From Frigoribacterium faeni (lineage in GTDB: Bacteria > Actinomycetota > Actinomycetes > Actinomycetales > Microbacteriaceae): 64,000 nt of DNA. The translations under genes were made by a program, and so were the position numbers. Of this stretch, positions 54,124 through 62,231 are shown in pieces; the first letter of the stretch is position 1, and every line of letters begins with the position of its first letter. The stretch spans positions 1 through 64,000 of the forward strand of contig NZ_BJUV01000005.1 of assembly GCF_007988805.1 (NCBI RefSeq), in the 5' to 3' direction. Under the pieces are notes generated by a model. It had not been told where the DNA came from. It was given only the letters and a program-made list of their open reading frames with translations, and did not search any database.

Positions 54124-55419
54124 CTACGAAGGCGTGCCGTCGCCGTCCTCGGGCTCTTGGTGGGCGTCGACAAACGCGTCGGTCAGGGGGCCGGCCACCG
54201 CGTCGATCTGCCACGGGCGGGCGCCGAGCACCGCCAGGGCCGCTGCGACGGCGTCGGCCTCGAACGGGATGGGGGGCTCCCAGGCGAGCCGGCGGAGGTG
54301 CTCCGGCGTCAGCAGGTTCTCGACCGGCATGTCGAGCGAGTCGGCGATCTCCGTGATGCGCGGCCGGGCGTAGCGGTACCGGGCGTCGGCCATCGGGTTC
54401 TTGTCGGCCCAGCTGCGGGGCGGAGGGAGGGTGTCGCCGGCGGGGCCGCGCGTCGACGGCAGGTCGTCCGTCGCGAGTCCCCGCTCGATGGCGCTCCACC
54501 AGCGGTCGAGCTCGCTGCGGCTGGCGCGACCGACGAACTCCTTCATGCCCGCGAGGGCGCGTTTGTCCTGGGGCATCGCCTTGGTCGCCGCGACGAGCGA
54601 CGAGTCCGGCACGAGTCGACCGGCGGCGGTGTCGATCTGCCGGGCGTAGTCGTCGCGGGCCAGCCAGAGCTCGCGGGCGACGGCCAGGCCACGCGCCCCG
54701 CGGATCGTGTGCAGCCCGGTCAGTCGTCGCCACGGCTCGGCCTTGGGCGGCTTGGCCTCGCGCGCCACGGTGGCCGCGAACTCCTGTCGCGCGATCTGCA
54801 GCTTGCCCGCGGCCTCGAGCCGCTCCTCCATCGCATCCCGGAGGTCGACGAGGAGCTCGACGTCGAGGGCCGCGTAGACCAGCCAGCTCTGCGGGAGCGG
54901 GCGGGTGGACCAGTCGGCGGCCGAGTGCTCCTTCGCCAGGTGGACGCCGAGCAGCTGCTCGACGACCGCGCCGAGGCCGACCTTGGGCAGCCCGGCGATC
55001 CGTGCGCCGAGCTCGGTGTCGAACACGGTCTCCGGGTCGAGTCCCACCTCGCGGAGGCAGGCGAGGTCCTGGCTCGCCGCGTGCAGGACCCACTCCTCGT
55101 GACCGATGACCTCCTGCAGCTCGGCGAACGAGCCGATGGCGGGCGGGTCGAAGAGGAAGACGCCCGCCCCGCGGCGGAAGACCTGGATGAGATAGGCGCG
55201 CTGCGAGTAGCGGAAGCCGGAGGCGCGCTCGGCGTCGATCGAGATCGGGCCGGTCCCGGCGCGGATCGCGTCGACGGCGGCGAGGTATCCGTCCCGGTCG
55301 TCGATGACGTCGACGCGCCCGTGGGAGTCGTCTGCGGTGGTCACCACGACGGGGGAGACGGTCACGACGGGGTCGCGGGAGGTCTCGTCCCGGGAGGGTT
55401 CTGATGCGGCGGCGTTCAT
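54124..55419 (-). CDS. rnd: ribonuclease D-like 3'-5' exonuclease with HRDC domain
   Basis: DEDD-type exonuclease for 3' processing of stable RNA; 431 residues. Exonuclease motifs: GPISIDAERASGFRYSQ (D-x-E), HAASQDLACLREVG (Asp), FDTELGARIAGLPKVGLG, and YAALDVELLVDLRD (Tyr and Asp). The HRDC domain follows, around ARDDYARQIDTAAGRLVPDS. A basic C-terminal region follows. AGAAGGA precedes the ATG at 55417-55419. It lies 14 bases downstream of the DUF3000 gene, a pair conserved in actinobacteria, and is likely co-transcribed from the promoter at 56037. Confidence 0.92.
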   Translation of the reverse strand: MNAAASEPSRDETSRDPVVTVSPVVVTTADDSHGRVDVIDDRDGYLAAVDAIRAGTGPISIDAERASGFRYSQRAYLIQVFRRGAGVFLFDPPAIGSFAELQEVIGHEEWVLHAASQDLACLREVGLDPETVFDTELGARIAGLPKVGLGAVVEQLLGVHLAKEHSAADWSTRPLPQSWLVYAALDVELLVDLRDAMEERLEAAGKLQIARQEFAATVAREAKPPKAEPWRRLTGLHTIRGARGLAVARELWLARDDYARQIDTAAGRLVPDSSLVAATKAMPQDKRALAGMKEFVGRASRSELDRWWSAIERGLATDDLPSTRGPAGDTLPPPRSWADKNPMADARYRYARPRITEIADSLDMPVENLLTPEHLRRLAWEPPIPFEADAVAAALAVLGARPWQIDAVAGPLTDAFVDAHQEPEDGDGTPS

Positions 55420-55433
55420 GTCGTCCTTCTGGG

Positions 55434-56030
55434 TCAGTCTCGACCGACCCGCCGCGACGCGAGGAGGGTGACGCCCTCGACGGTGGGCGGGAGTCCCGCC
55501 AGCGTGCAGATCAGTTCGCTCCAGGCCTCGATGTGGGGGGCGAGGTCGGTGCTGGTGGGGCTCCAGGAGGCGCGCAGTTCGAGCTGCGCGCCGTCGCCAT
55601 GGCGGGCGAGCTCGCCGTAGCCGGTCGACAGGACCTTCGTGGCGGTACCCGAGGCGGCGTCGTACGACGCGCCGCGGGCGTCGAGCGAGTCGACCAGCCA
55701 CGACCAGGCCACGTCGGCCACGAAGGGATCGAGGGCGAGGTCGGTCTCGAGCGGCGCCTGGGCGAAGCAGACGACCCGGAACGGGCCGCCCCAGGCCTCC
55801 GGCTCGTCCGCGTCGTGGAGCAGGATGAAGCGTCCGGTGCCGAGATCGGCGTCCGCGCGGCCGTTCGCGCCCACCACGTCGCCGGCGAGCGCCAGGGAGA
55901 ACGGGGCCAGGCCGGACGGAGCGGGGATCTCGGTGACCGCGAGGTCGTCGCGCGCGGTCGCGCGGCGGACGGAGTCGGTCGCCGCGGTGAACGCGGACGG
56001 GGGCGACGGCGTCGGGGGATTGTCGGACAC
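55434..56030 (-). CDS. DUF3000 family protein
   Basis: 198 residues, soluble. Conserved blocks: LAPFSLALAGDVVGANGRAD, GRFILLHDADEPEAWGGPFR, VADVAWSWLVDSLDARGASY, and the C-terminal ELRASWSPTSTDLAPHIEAW; the last is diagnostic for DUF3000. GTG start 7 bases after minus-strand TAGTCT, leaderless. First gene of the DUF3000-rnd unit. Function unknown; the constant linkage to rnd hints at RNA metabolism, but nothing in the sequence shows it. Confidence 0.92.
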   Translation of the reverse strand: MSDNPPTPSPPSAFTAATDSVRRATARDDLAVTEIPAPSGLAPFSLALAGDVVGANGRADADLGTGRFILLHDADEPEAWGGPFRVVCFAQAPLETDLALDPFVADVAWSWLVDSLDARGASYDAASGTATKVLSTGYGELARHGDGAQLELRASWSPTSTDLAPHIEAWSELICTLAGLPPTVEGVTLLASRRVGRD

Positions 56031-56036
56031 CTCTGC

Positions 56037-56046
56037 AGACTAGGCT
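56037..56046. promoter_or_regulatory. overlapping divergent -10 hexamers (DUF3000 and alpha/beta hydrolase)
   Basis: On the minus strand TAGTCT (56042-56037) serves DUF3000; on the plus strand TAGGCT (56041-56046) faces the hydrolase gene. The two share the TA at 56041-56042, so RNA polymerase cannot occupy both at once. Confidence 0.5.
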
Positions 56047-56151
56047 CCGAGCAGACCGTCAGGAAGGCGGCACGCCGCGAGGTCCCGCACCGCGGCGGGC
56101 CTCGCATCCCTCCGGTCGGCATCCCACCCGCTCCACCGTCCGGAGGCCGTC

Positions 56152-57396
56152 ATGACCGTCCCGCCGTCCGCCACCGCGTCGTCGCCCCCGTCGAGGGCGG
56201 CCCTCGTCACCGCGATCGTCGTGGCGGCGACCGGGACCGCCGCTCTGCTGACCACGGTCGGCGGAGTCGTCGCGATCATGCGAAAGATCGTCACGCCCGA
56301 GCGCCGACGGACCGACGACGTGCGCATCGAGGGGTTCGACGACGCCGAGGCGAGGGTGACCGTCTCCTCGAACGCCGACACGCGCCTCCCTGGTCGGTAC
56401 AGCCTCTGGTTCGACCGCGGGGCCGGTCACGCGCGCGTCGGCGAGGTCCTGTCCGACGACGGGCGGGTGGTCGTCCGACGGGTCGACGGCGTCGACCGCG
56501 GCGACCTCGCCGTCGCCCGCTCGGGCCGCATCGGCGGCTGGCTCTGGTCGAGTCCCGCCGACGCGGGACTGCCCGCCGAGGAGGTGCGGATCACCACCCC
56601 GGTCGGTCCGGCTCCCGCCTGGCTGGCCGCCGCCGACGACGGCCCGCGCGGGCCCTGGATGATCGGGGTCCACGGTCGCGGCGTCACGCGGGCCGAGACC
56701 ATCCGGGCGGTTCCCGTGTTCCGCCGTGCCGGCTACACGTCGCTCCTCGTCTCGTATCGGAACGACGGCGAGGCGCCGCCGTCGCCCGACGGCCGGTACG
56801 CCCTCGGCGACACCGAGTGGGAGGACGTCGAGGCGGCCCTGCGCTACGCCGTGGAGAACGGCGCGACCTCGATCGTGCTGATGGGGTGGTCGATGGGTGG
56901 AGCCGTGGTGCTGCAGGCGCTCACGAGGTCGTCCCTCGGCCGTCGCGTCGCCGGCGTCGTGCTCGAGTCGCCCGTCGTCGACTGGCGCACCACGCTGCGG
57001 TACCAGGGCGCGGCCATGCACGTCCCGGCGCCGGTGCAGGATCTCGTGCTGCGCCTCCTGCAGTCCCCGACGCTGTCGCGCCTGAGCGGCCGTCGCGGGC
57101 CGATCGACTTCGACCGGCTCGATCTCGCCCGTCGCGCCGACGAGCTGGACGTGCCCGTGCTCGTCCTGCACAGCGACGACGACGGCTTCGTCCCGTCGAC
57201 GGCCTCGCACGCGCTGGCCGCGGCCCGCCCCGACCTCGTGCAGCTGGAGGTGTTCCACGAGGCGCGTCACACGAAGCTCTGGAACTACGACCCCGAGCGG
57301 TTCGACCGGGTCATCGGCGACTGGCTGGACCGTCTTCCACGAGCCACCGGGCATACAGGGCGCTCTGCTCGTCCATCAGCAGCTGACGGAGGGTGA
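56152..57396 (+). CDS. membrane-anchored alpha/beta hydrolase (serine peptidase-like)
   Basis: 414 residues. One N-terminal membrane helix (about 18-42, LVTAIVVAATGTAALLTTVG) then an extra N-terminal domain and, from about residue 160, an alpha/beta-hydrolase: strand WMIGVHGRGVTRAET, nucleophile elbow LMGWSMGGAVVLQAL (Ser), VLVLHSDDDGFVPST (Asp) and EARHTKLWNYDPER (His). A full triad is present. Substrate unknown. GGAGG before the ATG supports the start, about 100 bases after the -10. The last 86 bases run antisense into the reductase gene, and both conserved C-terminal ends reach into the shared part. Confidence 0.85.
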   Translation: MTVPPSATASSPPSRAALVTAIVVAATGTAALLTTVGGVVAIMRKIVTPERRRTDDVRIEGFDDAEARVTVSSNADTRLPGRYSLWFDRGAGHARVGEVLSDDGRVVVRRVDGVDRGDLAVARSGRIGGWLWSSPADAGLPAEEVRITTPVGPAPAWLAAADDGPRGPWMIGVHGRGVTRAETIRAVPVFRRAGYTSLLVSYRNDGEAPPSPDGRYALGDTEWEDVEAALRYAVENGATSIVLMGWSMGGAVVLQALTRSSLGRRVAGVVLESPVVDWRTTLRYQGAAMHVPAPVQDLVLRLLQSPTLSRLSGRRGPIDFDRLDLARRADELDVPVLVLHSDDDGFVPSTASHALAAARPDLVQLEVFHEARHTKLWNYDPERFDRVIGDWLDRLPRATGHTGRSARPSAADGG

Positions 57397-58069
57397 GGCG
57401 CGACGGGTCGAAGCGCTCGCGCCCGAACACCGGCAGTCCGCTCCCGATGACGACGGGCGAGGTCGAGAGGCAGAGCTCGTCGACGAGACCGTCGCGCAGG
57501 AACTGCCCGGCGAGCGACGGCCCGCCCTCGCAGACGAGCGAGTCGAGACCGTGCTCGCGCAGGCCGTCGAGGATGGCGGCGGGCTCGAGCAGACCGTCGT
57601 CGTCGGGACAGGTCACGACGGACGCGGCCCGCCAGACGGGGTCGCCGAGCGTGCGGCGGACGGCGCCGGTGGCGGACTCGGGGCACACGACGACGACCCG
57701 TTCGGCCTGCTCGGGATCCATCCGATGCCCGGTCAGATCGCCCGACGACGTGACGACGACGAGGCGCGAGGTCTTCGGGACGCGATAGCCCTCGGCGCGG
57801 ACGCTCGCCGCCCCGACGAGCACTCCGTCGGCGACGGTGCGGATCGCGGAGAGGATCATCCGGTCGGTCGCGTTGCTCAGGGTCTCCGACGTGCCGTCCG
57901 ACCCGGCCGCATCGCCGCTCACGGCCGCGATCAGGTTGAGTCGCAACCAGACGGGTGCAGGAGGCGCGTAGAGCCCACGCAGACGGGCCGGTGTGTCCTC
58001 GTGCTCGATGTCGAGCTCGAGACCCGTGTCGGCGGGCCGCTCGGTCGTGTGCAGCACCCGCAGGGTCAC
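57311..58069 (-). CDS. pyrimidine/flavin reductase-like protein (RibD C-terminal domain family)
   Basis: 252 residues, stand-alone RibD_C (dihydrofolate-reductase-like) protein. Seen: VWLRLNLIAAVSGDAAGSDG, ADGVLVGAASVRAEGY, RLVVVTSSGDL, LVCEGGPSLAGQFLRDGLVD and the C-terminal LTLRQLLMDEQSALYARWLV. In RibD this fold reduces the ribose of a pyrimidine intermediate in riboflavin synthesis; free-standing versions serve various substrates, unknown here. GTG start overlaps the sufE stop (GTGA): third gene of sseA-sufE-reductase. The 3' end overlaps the convergent hydrolase gene by 86 bases. Confidence 0.82.
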   Translation of the reverse strand: MTLRVLHTTERPADTGLELDIEHEDTPARLRGLYAPPAPVWLRLNLIAAVSGDAAGSDGTSETLSNATDRMILSAIRTVADGVLVGAASVRAEGYRVPKTSRLVVVTSSGDLTGHRMDPEQAERVVVVCPESATGAVRRTLGDPVWRAASVVTCPDDDGLLEPAAILDGLREHGLDSLVCEGGPSLAGQFLRDGLVDELCLSTSPVVIGSGLPVFGRERFDPSRLTLRQLLMDEQSALYARWLVEDGPASRR

Positions 58070-58509
58070 GCGACGGCGGTCCTCTCGCGGATCTGGCGCT
58101 TCGCCCGACCGAGCAGGGCCGTCATGCCCCGGATCCGCAGCGGGCTGACGGCCTCGGTGAGACCGATGGTCTGCGGGTAGTCGTCGGGCACGTCGTCGAG
58201 GACCTCGGTGACGGTCAGTCCGTCGAGCCCCTGGGCGAGGATGGAGGCGAAGCCGCGGGTCGTCGGCGCCTCGCGGGGCGCCGTCGCGTGCAGGTGGACG
58301 CGGCCGTCGGCGACCTCGACGAACAGGAACACCGGCGACTGGCATTCGACGACGCGCTCGAGCAGATCCGGGTGGTCGGCGTAGCGCGCGGGCAGCTCGG
58401 GGAGCTCGTTCGAGAACTCGAGCAGGAGCTGGAGGCGGTTCCGGACGTCGAGGGCGAGGAACTCCTCGCGGATCTCGACCAGCGCGGCGGGCAGGCTCGC
58501 TCCGGTCAC
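58066..58509 (-). CDS. sufE: SufE family Fe-S cluster/sulfur-acceptor protein
   Basis: 147 residues, cytoplasmic. SufE accepts sulfur from a cysteine desulfurase at a conserved Cys, here in [20 protein letters not shown]. Other blocks: [20 protein letters not shown] near the N-terminus, [20 protein letters not shown], and the C-terminal [23 protein letters not shown] start overlaps the sulfurtransferase stop by 4 bases (GTGA), and the same kind of overlap links it to the reductase behind it, so all three are coupled. The pairing with a rhodanese suggests a sulfur-relay role; no desulfurase is nearby. Confidence 0.9.
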   Translation of the reverse strand: MTGASLPAALVEIREEFLALDVRNRLQLLLEFSNELPELPARYADHPDLLERVVECQSPVFLFVEVADGRVHLHATAPREAPTTRGFASILAQGLDGLTVTEVLDDVPDDYPQTIGLTEAVSPLRIRGMTALLGRAKRQIRERTAVA

Positions 58510-59405
58510 CGGGCCGGGACCTCTCCCGGCTCGCTGCCCTGGACGATCGGCACGCGCACGGCGCTGCCCCACTCGGTCCACGATCCGTCGTAGTTGCGGA
58601 CCTTCTCGAAGCCCATGAGGTGGTGCAGCACGAACCAGGTGTGGCTCGACCGCTCGCCGATGCGGCAGTAGGCCACGACGTCGTCGCCCTCGGAGAGGCC
58701 GGCGCCGTCGCGGTAGATGGCGTCGAGCTCGGCGACGCCGCGGAAACGCCCGTCGTCGGCTGCGGCCCTGCCCCAGGGCACGTTCGCCGCCGACGGGATG
58801 TGGCCGGCGCGGAGCGCGCCCTCGTCGGGGTAGGCCGGTGCGGTGGTCCGCTCGCCGGAGTACTCCTCGGGGGAGCGGACGTCGATGAGGGGCTCGCCGA
58901 GGTGCGCGAGGACGTCGTCCTTGTACGCGCGGATCACCGAGTCGTCCCGCTCGACGACGGGGTAGTCGCTCGCGGCGGGCTCCGGGGCGACGGTGGTGTA
59001 CTCGCGGCCCTCGGCCTCCCAGGCGGCGCGTCCGCCGTCGAGCAGCCGGACGTCGTCGTGACCGAACAGCGAGAAGACCCACAACGCGTAGGCGGCCCAC
59101 CAGTTGTTCTTGTCGCCGTAGACCACGATGGTCGTGTCGCGGTCGATGCCGCTCCTCGACATGAGTCGGGCGAACGCCTCGCCGTCGATGTAGTCGCGCT
59201 GGACGGGATCGTTGAGGTCGAGGTGCCAGTCGATCTTGACGGCTCCGGGGATGTGGCCGGTCTCGTAGAGGAGGACGTCCTCGTCCGACTCGACCACGAC
59301 GAGGCCCGGAGCGCCCAGGTGCTCCTCGAGCCAGTCGGTGCTCACCAGGCGCTCGGGGTGGGCGTACTCGCTGAAGCGGGCGGACGTGTCGTGTTCGACG
59401 ACCAT
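58506..59405 (-). CDS. sseA: sulfurtransferase, two-rhodanese-domain (SseA-like)
   Basis: 299 residues. The first rhodanese domain (about 15-135) has [20 protein letters not shown] and [20 protein letters not shown], where the catalytic Cys is replaced by Asp, as is normal for the inactive domain. The second (about 160-290) has [24 protein letters not shown] and the active loop [20 protein letters not shown] with the sulfur-carrying Cys; [11 protein letters not shown] is typical of actinobacterial thiosulfate sulfurtransferases. GGAGGT before the ATG decides the start. First gene of the sseA-sufE-reductase operon; divergent from zapE. Confidence 0.93.
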   Translation of the reverse strand: MVVEHDTSARFSEYAHPERLVSTDWLEEHLGAPGLVVVESDEDVLLYETGHIPGAVKIDWHLDLNDPVQRDYIDGEAFARLMSRSGIDRDTTIVVYGDKNNWWAAYALWVFSLFGHDDVRLLDGGRAAWEAEGREYTTVAPEPAASDYPVVERDDSVIRAYKDDVLAHLGEPLIDVRSPEEYSGERTTAPAYPDEGALRAGHIPSAANVPWGRAAADDGRFRGVAELDAIYRDGAGLSEGDDVVAYCRIGERSSHTWFVLHHLMGFEKVRNYDGSWTEWGSAVRVPIVQGSEPGEVPAR

Positions 59406-59628
59406 GGGATTACCTCCGGGTGTGTCGCTCCGCGGGGCGGAGAGCCGCCGTCGACGGCGGGCGATCGGGTTGTCGGTGCGCACTAAACTCGTGTCCGCAC
59501 GACCCGTCGAGGCTACGCACCGTGTCGCGGCCTCGCCCGGGAACCCCTGAGACTCTTCCACAGATCGCTCGACGTCCGCCGACGATCTCGTCGTGCCCCG
59601 CCGCCCGACCGACCGTGAGGCCGCCCCG

Positions 59629-60645
59629 ATGTCACCCGATCCCACCGCGCACGTCGTGTCCCTGGTCGACCGCACCCCCTCCATCACCGGGGCCGAGATC
59701 GTCGCCGCGCTCGTGCCTCCACGGCAGTTCGTGGAGGCCTCGCTCGAGAACTACCGCCCCGACGCCGACTTCCCCTCGCAGCAGGAGGCCGTCGAGGCCG
59801 TCCGCGGCTTCGACGGGGCCTCGGCCGGGGCCGCGCGACGCGGCTTCTTCCGTCGTCGTCCGGAGTCGCCGGCGGTCCTGCCCGGTCTCTACCTCGACGG
59901 CGGCTTCGGCGTGGGCAAGACGCACCTCTTGGCCGCGCTGTTCAACCGCAGCACGGGTCGGCGCTACTTCGGCACGTTCATCGAGTACACCGCGCTGGTC
60001 GGGGCCGTGGGCTACGCCGGCGCGGCCGCCCAGCTCAAGGGCGCGTCGCTGGTGTGCATCGACGAGTTCGAGCTCGACGATCCCGGCGACACGATGATGA
60101 TGACCCGCCTCCTCGGCGACCTCGCCGACGACGGCACCCGGGTCGCCGCGACCTCGAACACCCCGCCGAACGCCCTGGGCGAGGGGCGATTCGCCGCCGC
60201 CGACTTCCTCCGCGAGATCCAGGGGCTGTCCGACCGCTTCCGCACTCTGCGCATCGACGGGAACGACTACCGCCGCCGCGAGGTGGAGGCGCACGCCCGG
60301 GTCGTCGACGACGTCGACGCCGCCGTCGCGTCGGGGGACGGGCCCGGGTCGGTCGACTCGTTCGACGCCGTGGTGGCGCACCTCTCGACGGTGCACCCGA
60401 GCCGGTACGTCAAGCTCGTCGACGGCCTCGCGGCCGTGGGCCTCCGCGACGTCCGGCCGCTCGCCAGCCAGACGGACGCCCTCAGGTTCGTCGCGTTCGT
60501 CGACCGTCTCTACGACGCGCAGATCCGCGTGGTCTCGTCGGGCACCCCGCTCGACTCCGTGTTCGGCGACGAGATGCTCGCGGGCGGCTACCGCAAGAAG
60601 TACCTCCGCGCCGTGTCACGGCTCGTCGCGCTCACCTCGATATGA
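59629..60645 (+). CDS. zapE: ZapE/AFG1-family AAA ATPase
   Basis: 338 residues. P-loop [17 protein letters not shown] and Walker [20 protein letters not shown] are those of the ZapE (AFG1-like) family, with the following sensor block [18 protein letters not shown] and [19 protein letters not shown]. ZapE modulates the division ring in E. coli; in actinobacteria the role is untested. The ATG at 59629 is used, with GAGG 8 bases upstream; GTG 59593 is an alternative. The 223-base gap upstream holds TAAACT at 59484, the likely promoter, giving a leader of about 140 bases. Confidence 0.9.
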   Translation: MSPDPTAHVVSLVDRTPSITGAEIVAALVPPRQFVEASLENYRPDADFPSQQEAVEAVRGFDGASAGAARRGFFRRRPESPAVLPGLYLDGGFGVGKTHLLAALFNRSTGRRYFGTFIEYTALVGAVGYAGAAAQLKGASLVCIDEFELDDPGDTMMMTRLLGDLADDGTRVAATSNTPPNALGEGRFAAADFLREIQGLSDRFRTLRIDGNDYRRREVEAHARVVDDVDAAVASGDGPGSVDSFDAVVAHLSTVHPSRYVKLVDGLAAVGLRDVRPLASQTDALRFVAFVDRLYDAQIRVVSSGTPLDSVFGDEMLAGGYRKKYLRAVSRLVALTSI

Positions 60646-60704
60646 CGCGCGCCCCGTCCGCCGGGCGAGTTCGGAGCGCGGTCCCAGCGAGCGTCGGTCG
60701 CGGG

Positions 60705-60720
60705 GAAACACGTTGTTTAC
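60705..60720. promoter_or_regulatory. extra half-site pair upstream of the amt GlnR box
   Basis: GAAAC and TTTAC separated by 6 bases, 16 bases upstream of the main box but out of its 11-base phase by 2 bases. Possible auxiliary site. Confidence 0.3.
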
Positions 60721-60735
60721 ATGCCGCCGAATCGT

Positions 60736-60773
60736 GTTACATTCCCGAAACATCCGTGCACACGTATGGAAAC
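60736..60773 (+). promoter_or_regulatory. GlnR-type binding site upstream of amt
   Basis: Half sites GTTAC, GAAAC, GCACA, GAAAC, each separated by exactly 6 bases: the 38-bp a-n6-b-n6-a-n6-b layout also found before glnA1. Three of four half sites match the GTnAC/GAAAC consensus. It lies in an AT-richer patch of the 245-base intergenic region. Confidence 0.8.
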
Positions 60774-60783
60774 CTCTCGCCAC

Positions 60784-60789
60784 GACACT
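60784..60789 (+). promoter_or_regulatory. -10 hexamer GACACT of amt
   Basis: GACACT begins 11 bases after the end of the GlnR-type box, the same spacing as TAGCCT at glnA1. The leader would be about 95 bases. Confidence 0.45.
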
Positions 60790-60890
60790 GAGAGCCGCAC
60801 CTCGGTCCCGTCCGGACTCACAGCGCGTGAAGATCACGGTCGGACGACGGACCGGTGCCCCTGGCTCCCGAATCGAGAGGTGACTCACAG

Positions 60891-62174
60891 ATGGATCAAG
60901 GCAATACCGCCTTCATGCTGATCACAGCAGCCCTGGTGCTGCTCATGACCCCCGGCCTGGCGTTCTTCTACGGCGGCCTCGTCAAGGCCAAGAGCGTGAT
61001 CAGCATGATGATGCTGAGCTTCGGGGCGATGGGCCTCATCGCCGTGCTCTGGGTCCTCTTCGGATACTCGATCGCGTTCTCGAACGGCCCCCAGGGGCCC
61101 GCCGGCACCGACACGTACATCGGCTGGGACGGCGTCTTCGGCTTCGATCCCTCGATGTTCAGCCTGAACTCGCTCTTCGTCGACAGCCAGGACCCGGCCG
61201 GGGCGTACCCGACCATCGCGTTCGCCGCCTTCCAGGCGACGTTCGCGATCATCACGGTGGCCCTCATCTCGGGTGCCATCGCCGACCGCGCCAAGTTCGG
61301 CGCGTGGATGATCTTCGCCGGCGTCTGGGCCACGATCGTCTACTTCCCGGTCGCCAGCTGGGTCTTCAACTTCACCCTCGGCGAGGACGGCTCGGTGGTG
61401 GACGGCGGTTGGATCGCCAGCATGGGCGTGATCGACTTCGCCGGAGGCACGGCGGTCCACATCAACGCGGGTGCCGCGGCGCTGGCCCTGGCTCTCGTGC
61501 TCGGCAAGCGGGTCGGATTCGCCAAGGGCGCCGACAAGCCGCACAACCCGCCCTTCGTGCTCCTCGGCGCCGGTCTGCTCTGGTTCGGCTGGTTCGGCTT
61601 CAACGCCGGCTCCGAGCTCGCGGCCGACGGCGTCGCCGCCCTGGCGTTCCTCAACACGATCGCCGCTCCCGCCGCCGCCATCCTCGGCTGGCTGGTCGTC
61701 GAGAAGATCAAGGACGGCAAGGCCACGTCGATCGGCGCCGCCTCGGGCGCCGTCGCCGGACTCGTCGCCATCACCCCGGCCTGCGCCGCCCTGACCCCGT
61801 TCTGGGCCATGGTGCTCGGCGTCGTCGCCGGTGCGGTCTGCGCCCTGGCGATCGACCTGAAGTTCAAGCTCGGCTTCGACGACTCGCTCGACGTCGTGGG
61901 CATCCACCTCGTCGGCGGTCTGATCGGAACGCTCTACCTCGGCTTCTTCGCCAACGGCAGCGGCCTGATCTTCTCGGGCTCGTTCGAGCAGCTCGGCATC
62001 CAGGCGATCTCGGCCCTGGCCGTCATGGTCTACTCCTTCGTGCTGGCCTACGTGATTGGCTTCGTGATCGAGAAGACGATCGGCTTCCGGGTCAAGAACG
62101 AGGACGAGGTCGCGGGCATCGACCTCGCCATCCACGGCGAGGAGGGCTACGTGCTGGAGAACTCGCGCCAGTAG
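60891..62174 (+). CDS. amt: ammonium transporter (Amt family)
   Basis: Inner-membrane ammonium channel, 427 residues, eleven helices expected. Seen: MTPGLAFFYGGLVKAKSVIS (Amt signature), AFQATFAIITVALISGAIAD, the pore region FAGGTAVHINAGAAALALAL with the first pore His, WFGWFGFNAGSELA, and VVGIHLVGGLIGTLYLG with the second pore His. GAGAGGTG about 8 bases before the ATG decides the start. A GlnR-type box lies upstream, so expression should rise in nitrogen limitation. Unlike in many actinobacteria, no glnK or glnD follows; a perfect terminator and an opposite GntR gene do. Confidence 0.96.
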   Translation: MDQGNTAFMLITAALVLLMTPGLAFFYGGLVKAKSVISMMMLSFGAMGLIAVLWVLFGYSIAFSNGPQGPAGTDTYIGWDGVFGFDPSMFSLNSLFVDSQDPAGAYPTIAFAAFQATFAIITVALISGAIADRAKFGAWMIFAGVWATIVYFPVASWVFNFTLGEDGSVVDGGWIASMGVIDFAGGTAVHINAGAAALALALVLGKRVGFAKGADKPHNPPFVLLGAGLLWFGWFGFNAGSELAADGVAALAFLNTIAAPAAAILGWLVVEKIKDGKATSIGAASGAVAGLVAITPACAALTPFWAMVLGVVAGAVCALAIDLKFKLGFDDSLDVVGIHLVGGLIGTLYLGFFANGSGLIFSGSFEQLGIQAISALAVMVYSFVLAYVIGFVIEKTIGFRVKNEDEVAGIDLAIHGEEGYVLENSRQ

Positions 62175-62190
62175 TCGTCACCCGCTCCGC

Positions 62191-62225
62191 AGAACGGCCC
62201 CGGTCCTCTCGACCGGGGCCGTTCT
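62191..62225. terminator. bidirectional terminator between amt and the GntR gene
   Basis: Perfect 15-base stem AGAACGGCCCCGGTC / GACCGGGGCCGTTCT with loop CTCTC. Confidence 0.9.
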
Positions 62226-62231
62226 CGTGCG

